From positions 181,486 through 245,485 of the forward strand of contig CAVYUN010000003.1 of NCBI GenBank assembly GCA_963771735.1: a stretch of 64,000 nucleotides of DNA, given 5' to 3'. The notes beneath the pieces are model-generated. The model saw nothing but the letters and a program-made list of their open reading frames with translations, was not told where the DNA came from and searched no databases. The position numbers and the translations under genes were made by a program. This document shows positions 54,712-63,347 of this stretch, one piece after another; the first letter of the stretch is position 1; the number at the start of each line of letters is the position of its first letter. This stretch comes from 66-474 sp963771735 (GTDB taxonomy: Bacteria > Pseudomonadota > Gammaproteobacteria > Xanthomonadales > Rhodanobacteraceae).

Positions 54712-55815
54712 TCAGATGACGATGGCTGGACTCGAGCCATCCTGTGCCGCTTGCAGTTCTTCCTGCAATGCACGCATCAAGGCCTGCGTGGTGAGCCTGC
54801 GTGCCAGTGGCGCACCCTGCCCGGCCCAGTGCGCGCCATAGCCCGTCAGTCCCGCGGCCTTGCCTGCGGCATTCAACGCCTTGCCGGCGTCGTAGGCGAC
54901 CGGGTAGTCGGGTATTACGGCGGCGTCGCCCAGCGACGCGCCCCAATGCGTGAAATCGTTGGCGAGGCAACGCGCGGGGCGTCCTGAAATTACGCGCGTC
55001 ATCACCGTGTGCTTCGCCGGTGCGCCGAACAGGCGTTCGCGGTAACCCGCATCCGCCAGCGATTCGTCGGTGCCGACGAAAGCGGTTCCCAGTTGTGCCG
55101 CCGCCGCGCCCAGTGCCAACACCGCGGCAACGCCGGCCCCATCCATGATGCCGCCCGCCGCGATCACCGGCAGCGTGGCCGCCGTTGCCAGCATCCGCGT
55201 CAGCGCGAACGTACCCAGCTTGCTGTCGTCCGTGTCCGGGTCGAACACGCCGCGATGGCCGCCGGCTTCCCAGCCTTGCGCGATGATCGCGTCCAGACCG
55301 GCAGCCTCGATGGACTTCGCTTCGTCAAGGTTGGTCGCGGTCGCGATCAGGCAAATGCTGGCCGCACGCAGTGCGTCGATCTGACTCCGTCGCGGCAGCC
55401 CGAAATGGAAACTCGCCACCGCCGGCCGTTCCTCGACCAGTACGTCCAGCATCGCGTCATCGTCGAGAAAAGACGTGTAGATTTCGCGCAAGCGCTGCGG
55501 CGATTTGCCGCCGCAGCGGTCGAACTCGGGACGCAGCCGTTCGATCCAGGCGGATTCCTTTTGCACGTCCGCGCGCGCGGGACGGTGAACGAACACGTTC
55601 ACGTTGAGCGCACCGCCACTCGCTGCGCGAAACTCCCGGATCGCCGCGCGCGCCTGTTCCGCTGGCATCGCACCAACGCCGAGCGAACCCAGCCCGCCGC
55701 TGTTGCTGACCGCGGCAGCCATCGCGGGAGTGGACACACCCGCCATCGGCGCCTGGATCACCGGCACCTGCAGGCCGAGACGGTCAAGCAACGCGTTGGA
55801 TGGGTTGTTCGACAT
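54712..55815 (-). CDS. Nitronate monooxygenase family protein
   Basis: This 367-aa FMN-dependent TIM-barrel enzyme shows the family marks: VIQAPMAGVSTPAMAAAVSNSGGLGSLG at the N-terminus, the IIAQGWEAGGHRG segment with the catalytic His, and the FMN phosphate-binding IAAGGIMDGAGVAAVLALGA. It oxidises nitroalkane nitronates to nitrite and aldehydes in known members; some relatives are 2-nitropropane dioxygenases or enoyl reductases. It precedes the DUF455 gene in the same direction, divided by 53 bp. Confidence 0.9.
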   Translation of the reverse strand: MSNNPSNALLDRLGLQVPVIQAPMAGVSTPAMAAAVSNSGGLGSLGVGAMPAEQARAAIREFRAASGGALNVNVFVHRPARADVQKESAWIERLRPEFDRCGGKSPQRLREIYTSFLDDDAMLDVLVEERPAVASFHFGLPRRSQIDALRAASICLIATATNLDEAKSIEAAGLDAIIAQGWEAGGHRGVFDPDTDDSKLGTFALTRMLATAATLPVIAAGGIMDGAGVAAVLALGAAAAQLGTAFVGTDESLADAGYRERLFGAPAKHTVMTRVISGRPARCLANDFTHWGASLGDAAVIPDYPVAYDAGKALNAAGKAAGLTGYGAHWAGQGAPLARRLTTQALMRALQEELQAAQDGSSPAIVI

Positions 55816-55868
55816 GCCTCATGACTCACGCGTAAGTGTGCAACGCCCTGCCGGCGACCTTGACGGCA

Positions 55869-56675
55869 TCAGGCTTCGCACAGCGATGCAAGTTCGGACT
55901 CGCCAAACCCGGCGGCGCGGCGCGCATCGAGATTGAATGGTCCGCGCAATCCGGTCGGCACGTATGCGCGCAACAGCTCCGTGAACGTCACGTCGGGATC
56001 GCGGCCTTCGCGCTCGCAGCACCATCGAAACCAGCGCGTACCGGTGGCGACGTGCGGCACCTCCTCGCGCAGGATGATTTCCAGGATGCCGGCAGTGGCG
56101 TCGTCGCCGACCGAACGCAGGCGCGCGATCATGGCGGGGGTGACGTCCAGCCCGCGCGCTTCCAGCACGCGCGGCACCAGCGCCATGCGCGCGAGGCAGG
56201 AATCGGCGGTCTTGACCGCCATTTCCCACAGGCCGTTGTGCGCGTCGAAATCGCCATAGGCATGGCCAAGTTGCGCGAGCCGCGCGGACAGCAGGGTGAA
56301 GTGGCGCGATTCGTCGTGCGCGACGCCAGCCCAGTCGCGGTAGTAATCGTCGGGCATGCCGCGAAAACGGTACACCGCATCCCATGCCAGGTTGATCGCA
56401 TTGAATTCGATGTGCGCGACCGCGTGGACCAGTGCGGCGCGGCCCTCGTCGCTGCCAAGCCCGCGTTGCGGCACGTCGCGCGGCATTACCAGCCGCGGCT
56501 TCGATGGACGCCCCGGCGTGCCGATCAGCGCGGGTGGCACGCCATCGTCTTGCGGCGACAAGCGCCCGTCGCGCAACGCCTCGAATGCTTGCCGTGTGAG
56601 CGACACCTTGGCTTCCGGCTCCGCGCAATCCAGGCAACGAACGGCCGCGTCGAACAGGCTGGCGATGCCGTGCAC
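55869..56675 (-). CDS. DUF455 ferritin-like protein
   Basis: This 268-aa protein has a ferritin-like di-iron helical bundle signature: AHIEFNAINLAWDA (Glu and His), HDESRHFTLLSARL (Glu-x2-His) and EIILREEVPHVATG. These make up DUF455, sometimes related to tRNA-hydroxylating MiaE-type enzymes. No function is proven. I chose GTG 56675, five bases after the purF stop; longer starts would overlap purF. It is the last gene of the purF direction. Confidence 0.82.
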   Translation of the reverse strand: MHGIASLFDAAVRCLDCAEPEAKVSLTRQAFEALRDGRLSPQDDGVPPALIGTPGRPSKPRLVMPRDVPQRGLGSDEGRAALVHAVAHIEFNAINLAWDAVYRFRGMPDDYYRDWAGVAHDESRHFTLLSARLAQLGHAYGDFDAHNGLWEMAVKTADSCLARMALVPRVLEARGLDVTPAMIARLRSVGDDATAGILEIILREEVPHVATGTRWFRWCCEREGRDPDVTFTELLRAYVPTGLRGPFNLDARRAAGFGESELASLCEA

Positions 56676-56680
56676 GATCG

Positions 56681-58156
56681 TCAGGCGCTGCGCCGCTGCG
56701 CCTTGGCTTCGTCGGAACGCGCGAATTCCAGTTGGCGCAGGTATTCCGGTTCGACACCGGTGACGTAGTTGCCGGAGAAGCATGAATCGTCGAAGTGCTT
56801 GAGGTTCTCGTTGCCCTCGGCGACCGCTTCTATCAAGTCGGGCAAATCCTGGTAGATCAGCCAGTCGGCACCGATGGTCTGGCGGATGTCCTCGATGCTG
56901 CGCCCGTGCGCCACCAGTTCGGCCGGCGCCGGCATGTCGATGCCGTACACGTTCGGATAGCGCACCGGCGGGGCGGCCGAGGCGAAGTAGACCTTGTTGG
57001 CACCGGCCTCGCGCGCCATCTGCACGATCTGCCGCGATGTCGTGCCGCGCACGATCGAATCATCCACCAGCAGCACGTTCTTGTTGCGGAACTCCAGCGG
57101 AATCGGGTTGAGCTTGCGGCGCACCGAACGCACGCGCTGGCCCTGTCCCGGCATGATGAAGGTGCGGCCGATGTAGCGGTTCTTGACGAAGCCCTCGCGG
57201 AACGGCACGCCCAGTTCGGCGGCCAATGTCGAACCCGCGGTGCGCGAGGTGTCGGGGATCGGGATCACCGCGTCGATGTCGTGGTCGGGGCGCTCGCGCA
57301 GGATCTTGGCGGCCAGTTTCTCGCCCATGCGCAGGCGGGCCTTGTACACCGAAACATCCTCGATCATCGAATCCGGTCGTGCCAGGTACACGTATTCGAA
57401 GATGCACGGCGCGTGCACGGCACCTTCGGCGCAGCGCCGCGAAGTGACCTTGCCGTCGAAGCCGATGAACACGGCCTCGCCCGGCTCGACGTCGCGCACG
57501 CGCCGGAACCCGAGGATGTCGAACGCGACCGATTCGGACGCGCACGCGTATTCCTTGCCCTCGGGCGTGACGCGCTCGCCCAGCACCAGCGGACGGATGC
57601 CATGCGGATCGCGGAACGCCAGCAGCCCGTAACCCAGGATCAACGCGACGCAGGCGTAACCGCCCTTGGCGCGCGCGTGCACCGCCGCGACCGCCTTGAA
57701 CAACTCGTCCGGCGTCAGCGCGTGGCGTTCCTGGATTTGCAATTCGTGCGCGAGGATGTTGAGCAGGATTTCCGAATCGGAATCGGTGTTGATGTGGCGG
57801 CGGTCGTTCTCGAACATCTCGCGCCGCAGCGATTCCGTGTTGATCAGATTGCCGTTGTGCGCGAACGCGATGCCGTAGGGCGAGTTCACGTAGAACGGCT
57901 GGGCCTCCTCGAAATCCTCGGCGCCGGCGGTCGGATAGCGGCAATGGCCGATGCCAGCGCGCCCTTTGAGCTCCTGCATGTCGCGCTCGCTGAACACGTC
58001 GCGCACCAGGCCCGGGCCACGCCGCATGTGCAGCCTGGTGCCGTCGTAGGTCGCGATGCCCGCCGCGTCCTGTCCGCGGTGTTGCAACACCGTCAACGCG
58101 TCGTACAACGCGGTGGCGACTTCGGTCTTGCCGACGATGCCGATGATTCCGCACAT
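56681..58156 (-). CDS. purF: Amidophosphoribosyltransferase PurF
   Basis: This 491-aa enzyme catalyses the first committed step of purine synthesis: PRPP and glutamine give phosphoribosylamine. Cys2 in MCGIIGIVG is the glutaminase nucleophile. The PRPP-binding motif VLLVDDSIVRGTTSRQIV (about residues 353-370) is in the C-terminal phosphoribosyltransferase domain. A conserved Cys-rich tail segment (DDSCFSGNYVTG) is also present. ATG 58156 is fixed by Cys2; the next gene upstream is cvpA (52 bp), as in E. coli. Confidence 0.97.
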   Translation of the reverse strand: MCGIIGIVGKTEVATALYDALTVLQHRGQDAAGIATYDGTRLHMRRGPGLVRDVFSERDMQELKGRAGIGHCRYPTAGAEDFEEAQPFYVNSPYGIAFAHNGNLINTESLRREMFENDRRHINTDSDSEILLNILAHELQIQERHALTPDELFKAVAAVHARAKGGYACVALILGYGLLAFRDPHGIRPLVLGERVTPEGKEYACASESVAFDILGFRRVRDVEPGEAVFIGFDGKVTSRRCAEGAVHAPCIFEYVYLARPDSMIEDVSVYKARLRMGEKLAAKILRERPDHDIDAVIPIPDTSRTAGSTLAAELGVPFREGFVKNRYIGRTFIMPGQGQRVRSVRRKLNPIPLEFRNKNVLLVDDSIVRGTTSRQIVQMAREAGANKVYFASAAPPVRYPNVYGIDMPAPAELVAHGRSIEDIRQTIGADWLIYQDLPDLIEAVAEGNENLKHFDDSCFSGNYVTGVEPEYLRQLEFARSDEAKAQRRSA

Positions 58157-58207
58157 GGCGAGGTCTCGAGGTTGCGTGGCGGTGCCGGGTCCGCCGGTCA
58201 CGGAGTG

Positions 58208-58864
58208 CTATTGTCCCACATCACCATGCTCGGGACCGCGTCCGGCCGCACGTCCCGACGTTGTCGCTGCCGCAGGCGCAGTGCTTCCGGCCTTGGCCGG
58301 GCGGCCCAGTCGCCGCGCTACATCCTGCACCGCCGATATGGGGACTTGCGGCAGCGCGGGCAAGGTCTTGCCGCCGATTTCAAGGTAATGGGTGACTTGC
58401 GGCGGCAGTGATTTCGCGAGCCAACCCGCTCCGTTCACGAATGCCGGCAGCAACGTGGATTGCCGCCACCATGCGGCCTGGCGCGGCACGGCGGTAAAAC
58501 CCAGCATCAGCACCACGAAGGTCACGAACAACACGCCCTGGGCAAAGCCGAACAACATGCCGAGCAGGCGGTCGCCGCCGCGCAGGCCGCCCTGGTTCAT
58601 CAACCTGCGCACCGCCCAGCCCACCAGCGAACCGACCACGAGCACGCCGAGGAAACAGGTGACGTAGCCGGCGATCAACCTGGCCGTGGGTTCGCTCAGC
58701 CAGTGGCCATAGAACTGCGCCACCTGGTCGCCGAACGCCCATGCGACCCAGAACGCCGCGACCCAGCACAGCAGCGACAACACTTCGCCGACGAAGCCGC
58801 GCATCAGGCCGAACAGCATGGCCAGCGCAAGCACCGCGAGGATGGCAATGTCGGCTACGTTCAT
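58208..58864 (-). CDS. cvpA: CvpA family protein
   Basis: This 218-aa inner-membrane protein has four hydrophobic segments in the first about 135 residues (IAILAVLALAMLFGLMRGFVG is the first, with the GFVGEVLSLLCW family motif), and a cytoplasmic Ala/Pro-rich tail. CvpA is needed for colicin V production in E. coli and supports envelope function. Position directly upstream of purF matches the conserved cvpA-purF pair. Confidence 0.9.
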   Translation of the reverse strand: MNVADIAILAVLALAMLFGLMRGFVGEVLSLLCWVAAFWVAWAFGDQVAQFYGHWLSEPTARLIAGYVTCFLGVLVVGSLVGWAVRRLMNQGGLRGGDRLLGMLFGFAQGVLFVTFVVLMLGFTAVPRQAAWWRQSTLLPAFVNGAGWLAKSLPPQVTHYLEIGGKTLPALPQVPISAVQDVARRLGRPAKAGSTAPAAATTSGRAAGRGPEHGDVGQ

Positions 58865-58934
58865 ATCTGTGCGATCGTCCCTGATCGCCGCGTTAGGCGG
58901 CGGATTGATGGGTAGGAACCTTTCGCGCCTGGTG

Positions 58935-59088
58935 CAAAGAACCTCCCGCCTGCGGGCGCCTTGGTCAAGCAGCGATCATGGACGATGCTTTCTCCAAAGT
59001 CAGGCCATGGATGGCCGTGGTGATACCTGTTGATACAAAGAACCTTCCCGCCTGCCGTTGCGTTGGTTGAGCAGCGATCATGGACGAT
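58935..59088. repeat. Two imperfect 52-bp direct repeats
   Basis: 58935-58986 and 59036-59088 share CAAAGAACCT(T)CCCGCCTGC at the start and AGCAGCGATCATGGACGAT at the end with a diverged middle. They fill most of the 230-bp gap between cvpA and the SPOR gene, the second ending 6 bp short of the SPOR stop. Only two copies are present, so this is not a CRISPR array. Confidence 0.6.
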
Positions 59089-59094
59089 CGCACA

Positions 59095-60078
59095 CTACCG
59101 CGCCGTAACGATGTTGCCCTTGATCTTCAGTTTCTGCGCGATCTGCCCGCGCGCTGAATCCGCAACATCCCGCGAGGCGAAAGGACCGGCGCGCACGCGC
59201 CACAATTTGCCGCTGGAGCTGTCGACACTGTCCACGTAACCGTCGAAGCCCTGCGCGCGCAGGCGGTCGCGCAACTGGTTGGCCGCAGCCTCGCTGCCGA
59301 ACGCGGCCAGCTGCACCGCCCAACCACCAGGCTGGCCGTGGGTGATCGCCGACGCCGGCGCGTCGCCCTTCTGGTTGACGACACCGGATTCGATGGTCAT
59401 CGAGACACGCTCGACGCTCTTGAGCTTCAGGCGCGCGGCCTCGGCTTCGGCGCGGCTGTGGAACGGGCCCACGCTCACCCGCAGCACCGACTTGCCCTGA
59501 TAGGTTTCCGGCGTGGCGACCGCCGAAAAACCGTGCTGTTTGGCCTGTGCGACCAACTTGTTCGCGCCGGCGTGGTCGGCGTAGATGCCGAGGTTGACCG
59601 TGTAGAGCGTACCGGCCGCCGCGCCCGCGCCGCCCGGGATCGGTTCGGATTTGGCCGGCGCCGATGCTGCCGCCGACGCCGGAGGCGCCTTGGCAACCTT
59701 GCTTCCCGCTTCGGGTTTCGCGGATGTCTGCACGGGCGCCGAGGCTGGCGCGGATACGACCGGCGGCGTGGTCGCGGCGATGGCCGTCGCGGAGGGCGCG
59801 GACTGCGCCGGTTGCGGCTTGCCATGCTCGAGGTCGAGCGTCGCGACGTGGTCGGGATCGTTGATCGCGGCCTGCGTGCTGGAACCCGCGCTGGCGCTGT
59901 CCGGCCCGACCTTGAGGACGCGCGTCTGCATCTCGCCGCTGGGTTCGGGCGGGATCTTCATGCTGACCGATTGCGGGCCGGAGCCCGAATGGCCGGGCAA
60001 CAACATCGGCACGAAGATCACGGCCAGCGCGATCAATACGACGGCGCCGAGCAAGCGCTTCTTCAAACCTGGATCCAT
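59095..60078 (-). CDS. SPOR-domain membrane protein (DedD-like)
   Basis: This 327-aa protein has a cytoplasmic start MDPGLKKRLLG, one membrane helix (about residues 10-28), a long Ala/Pro/Ser-rich periplasmic linker and two SPOR domains (about 173-240, starting LYTVNLGIYADHAGANKLV; and about 255-325, WAVQLAAFGSEAAANQLRDR). SPOR domains bind denuded septal peptidoglycan. Two tandem copies make it longer than E. coli DedD (220 aa). Its place between folC and cvpA is the conserved dedD position. Confidence 0.88.
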   Translation of the reverse strand: MDPGLKKRLLGAVVLIALAVIFVPMLLPGHSGSGPQSVSMKIPPEPSGEMQTRVLKVGPDSASAGSSTQAAINDPDHVATLDLEHGKPQPAQSAPSATAIAATTPPVVSAPASAPVQTSAKPEAGSKVAKAPPASAAASAPAKSEPIPGGAGAAAGTLYTVNLGIYADHAGANKLVAQAKQHGFSAVATPETYQGKSVLRVSVGPFHSRAEAEAARLKLKSVERVSMTIESGVVNQKGDAPASAITHGQPGGWAVQLAAFGSEAAANQLRDRLRAQGFDGYVDSVDSSSGKLWRVRAGPFASRDVADSARGQIAQKLKIKGNIVTAR

Positions 60079-60168
60079 GATTGCCACGCCTTGCAATGAA
60101 CAGTGCAAGCGTTGAGCCGCGCGACGCAGTCGTGTCGGCTCGAACGCGGAATGTGCGATTGCCGGGAA

Positions 60169-61485
60169 TTATACGCGGGCCGCCCTGAGCACCGGCGCAA
60201 CCACGTGGAAGCTGCCGAACGCGAGGATGCGGTCGTCAGGCATCGCTTCCGAACGCGCGGCGGCCAACGCTGTGGAGATGTCCGGAAAAGTCACGCAAAC
60301 GGCTTCGGGCAAGGCGGCGCGCACCCGCGCCAGCAAACGTTCGGCCGTCTCGCCGCGCGGCGATTCGCCGACCAGGTCGGCGAGATACCAGCGATCGATG
60401 CGTGCGCCGAGCGCAGCCACGACACCCTCGACGTCCTTGTCGGCGAGCGCACCGAATACCGCGCGGACCTTGCCCGCGACCGGGTGCCGGTCAAGCCAGC
60501 GCGCCAGTTCGCGTGCGGCCTGTGGATTGTGGCCGACGTCGACGATGAGCTCGGGACGCTCGCCAAGCCTCTGCAGGCGGCCCGGCAGCAACGGCGGGCT
60601 TCTCGCCCCAGGCGATTTTTCCAATGCCCGGGCATCCCAGCACACGCGTTCACCCAGCACGTGCAATGCCGCGATCGCGGTTGCCGCGTTGTGGTACTGG
60701 AAGGCACCGTCGAGTGCGAGGCCGTCGTGCAGCACTATCGCAGAATCGTCGCCCTCCGCCGGCGCGACGTAGCGCGCCTGCGCCGGATCGCGATGCCACC
60801 ATGTCAACGCACCCGACTCCGGCGACCAGCCGAAATCGCGGCCCAGCACTTCGACCTGCGTGCCAACCGCGTGGGCATGTCCAAGCAACGATGCCGGCGG
60901 AGCGGTCTCGCCGACGATCGCGGGCTTGCCGGCACGGAAGATACCGGCCTTTTCGCGCCCGATGCTCTCGCGGTCGGTGCCGAGGTATTCCATGTGATCG
61001 AGGTCGACGGTGACCACCACGGCGCAATCGGCATCGATGATGTTGACCGCGTCGAGCCGTCCGCCCAACCCGACTTCCAGCAGTGCGACATCCAACCCGG
61101 CGCGCGCGAAGACGTCCAGCGCCGCCAGCGTGCCGAATTCGAAATAGGTCAAGGTGATGTCGCCACGCGCGGCTTCCACGCGCTCGAAAGCCTCGACCAG
61201 CGTGGCGTCGTGCGCCTCGGCGCCATCGACGCGCACGCGCTCGTTGTAACGCAGGATATGCGGCGAGGTGTAGGCACCCACTCGCATCCCGCCTGCACGC
61301 AGCATGGCTTCGAGAAAGGCGATCGTCGAGCCCTTGCCGTTGGTGCCGCCGACGGCGATCGCCACGGGCGCCGGTGGCGGCGCACCCATGCGGCGCCATA
61401 CCTCGCGCACGCGCTCGAGGCCCATGTCGATGCCGCGCGCGTGCACTTGCTGCTGGTAATCGAGCCACTCGCCCAGGGTTTTCAT
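60169..61485 (-). CDS. folC: Dihydrofolate/folylpolyglutamate synthase
   Basis: This 438-aa bifunctional enzyme adds glutamate to dihydropteroate and to folates. The ATP-binding motif GGTNGKGST (about residues 46-54), the omega-loop TSPHILRYNERVRV, the DHMEYLG metal region and a C-terminal Mur-ligase-like domain (VDVGHNPQAARELARWL) are present. ATG 61485 begins MKTLGEWLDYQQ, the usual folC start; an ATG three codons earlier is possible. It stands between accD and the SPOR gene. Confidence 0.95.
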   Translation of the reverse strand: MKTLGEWLDYQQQVHARGIDMGLERVREVWRRMGAPPPAPVAIAVGGTNGKGSTIAFLEAMLRAGGMRVGAYTSPHILRYNERVRVDGAEAHDATLVEAFERVEAARGDITLTYFEFGTLAALDVFARAGLDVALLEVGLGGRLDAVNIIDADCAVVVTVDLDHMEYLGTDRESIGREKAGIFRAGKPAIVGETAPPASLLGHAHAVGTQVEVLGRDFGWSPESGALTWWHRDPAQARYVAPAEGDDSAIVLHDGLALDGAFQYHNAATAIAALHVLGERVCWDARALEKSPGARSPPLLPGRLQRLGERPELIVDVGHNPQAARELARWLDRHPVAGKVRAVFGALADKDVEGVVAALGARIDRWYLADLVGESPRGETAERLLARVRAALPEAVCVTFPDISTALAAARSEAMPDDRILAFGSFHVVAPVLRAARV

Positions 61486-61615
61486 GGCGTGCATGGCCTC
61501 ATGACATCCATGTCTTGGTTCCGCGACGATCCCCAGAGCGCGGCTCCGCCCGGCTGCGGCGAGCAAATCTGCTTTCGACAGTTGGTCCGTTGCGCAGGCG
61601 AAACCGCACCAGGTG

Positions 61616-62479
61616 TCACGCAACCTTCGCGCGATGCGCCAGGATCGCGAGCAGATCGGCGATGCGGTCGCGCAGTTCGCGGCGATCGCAGATCATGTCG
61701 AGCGCGCCGTGCTCGAGCAGGAACTCGGAGCGCTGGAAGCCTTCCGGCAACGTTTCGCGCACGGTCTGTTCGATCACGCGCGGCCCCGCGAAACCGATCA
61801 GCGCCTTGGGCTCGGCGATCTGGATGTCGCCGAGCATCGCGAGGCTGGCCGACACGCCACCGGTAGTCGGATGGGTCAGCACCACGATGTAGGGCAAGTG
61901 CGCCGCGCGCAGGCGCGCCAGCGCGGCCGAGGTCTTGGCCATCTGCATCAACGACTGCAGGCCTTCCTGCATGCGCGCGCCACCGGTCGCGGTGAAGCAG
62001 ACCAGTGGCGTTTCATCGCGCAGCGCGGCTTCCGCGGCACGGGTGAACTTCTCGCCCACCACCGAGCCCATCGAACCGCCCATGTAGGAGAACTCGAACG
62101 CACAGGCGACCACCGGCATCGCCTTGAGCGTGCCCTTGACCGAGATCAGCGCGTCCTTTTCACCACTACTCTTCTGCGCAGCGAGGATGCGGTCGCGGTA
62201 TTTCTTGGAGTCCCTGAACTTCAGCGCATCGACTGGCGCCAGCCCTGCATCGAGTTCCTCGCCACCCTCGTCGAGGAACCCGGCCAGACGCGCGCGCGCG
62301 CCGATCGGATGGTGATGGCCGCATTTCGGGCATACCATCAGGTTGCGCTCGAGTTCCGGCCGGTACAGGCCGATGCCGCAACCCGAGCACTTTTCCCAGA
62401 CGCCTTCGGGCACCTTGCCGCGGGCGGCGGTGCCCTCTGTACGAATCTTCGGGTTGGTCAGTTTCTGCAACCAGGACAC
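61616..62479 (-). CDS. accD: Acetyl-CoA carboxylase carboxyltransferase beta subunit
   Basis: This 287-aa subunit transfers the carboxyl group to acetyl-CoA together with AccA in fatty-acid synthesis. The N-terminal zinc ribbon CSGC...CPKC (about residues 27-49) and the crotonase-fold core with GGARMQEGLQSLMQMAKT are visible. I chose GTG 62479 because AGGAA lies 6-7 bases upstream and gives the family N-terminus VSWLQKL; an ATG ten codons earlier is less likely. Order trpA-accD-folC is conserved. Confidence 0.95.
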   Translation of the reverse strand: MSWLQKLTNPKIRTEGTAARGKVPEGVWEKCSGCGIGLYRPELERNLMVCPKCGHHHPIGARARLAGFLDEGGEELDAGLAPVDALKFRDSKKYRDRILAAQKSSGEKDALISVKGTLKAMPVVACAFEFSYMGGSMGSVVGEKFTRAAEAALRDETPLVCFTATGGARMQEGLQSLMQMAKTSAALARLRAAHLPYIVVLTHPTTGGVSASLAMLGDIQIAEPKALIGFAGPRVIEQTVRETLPEGFQRSEFLLEHGALDMICDRRELRDRIADLLAILAHRAKVA

Positions 62480-62543
62480 AGGCGATTCCTGCCGTGATTT
62501 CAGTGGCATAGGATACACCGTACCGGGTTTCGTTGCCCCGGTT

Positions 62544-63347
62544 TCAGGCCGCATCCAGCGCGGTGCGGATCGGCGTGATGAAGTCCCGCGCGCGCTGGCA
62601 GGCGTCTGCCGGCGTCGTCGCATCGGCCAGCGCGTCGACCAGCGCCGAGCCAATCACCACGGCGTCGGCGAAGGCCGCGACGGCTTTGGCGCCGCCCGCG
62701 TCCTTGATGCCGAATCCGACCGCGACCGGCACCTTGGCACGAGCACGCAGACCGCCGACCCGCTGCGCGATGTCGCCTGCCGACGATTTCGACGCACCGG
62801 TGATGCCGGCGAACGACACGTAATAAAGGTACCCTTCGGCCGCCTCGACCGCGCGCTCGAGCCGGAGGTCAGAAGTGGTCGGCGCGGCCAGCAGGATGCG
62901 TCGCAGCCCCGCATCCCGCAACGGCCGCAGGGTCGCATCTTCCTCGATCGGACAGTCGACGACCAGCACGCCATCCACGCCCGCGTCCGCGGCTTCGCGC
63001 GCGAAGCGTTCGATGCCATGGATCTCGACCGGATTGAGGTATCCCATCAACACGACCGGTGTAATGGTGTCGTGTGCGCGAAACTCTCGCACCCAACCGA
63101 GGATGTCCGCGACGCCGACGCGGCGACGCAGCGCGCGTTCGTCGGCGTGCTGGATGACCGGCCCGTCGGCCATCGGGTCGGAGAATGGCATGCCCAGCTC
63201 GATCAAGTCGGCGCCGGCCTCGACCAATGCGTGCATCACGGGCACCGTCGCTTCGCGCGACGGATCACCCGCGGTGACGAACGGGATCAGCGCCGTGCGT
63301 CCTTGCACGCGCAATGCGTCAAAACGCGCATCGATGCGCTGGCTCAT
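62544..63347 (-). CDS. trpA: Tryptophan synthase alpha subunit
   Basis: This 267-aa TIM-barrel enzyme cleaves indole-3-glycerol phosphate to indole, passed to TrpB. The catalytic Glu in LIELGMPFSDPMADGP (about residues 48-63) and Asp in VDGVLVVDCPIEE, and the phosphate-binding GFGIKDAGGA and IGSALVDAL are present. A family segment VSFAGITGA also fits, with Phe in place of the common Arg/Leu. Its ATG overlaps the trpB stop (ATGA), so the two are coupled. Confidence 0.96.
   Translation of the reverse strand: MSQRIDARFDALRVQGRTALIPFVTAGDPSREATVPVMHALVEAGADLIELGMPFSDPMADGPVIQHADERALRRRVGVADILGWVREFRAHDTITPVVLMGYLNPVEIHGIERFAREAADAGVDGVLVVDCPIEEDATLRPLRDAGLRRILLAAPTTSDLRLERAVEAAEGYLYYVSFAGITGASKSSAGDIAQRVGGLRARAKVPVAVGFGIKDAGGAKAVAAFADAVVIGSALVDALADATTPADACQRARDFITPIRTALDAA

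Noticed and set aside
58935..59088. CRISPR-like pair of repeats
   Set aside because: Only two imperfect copies, no third unit, and no cas genes in the window.
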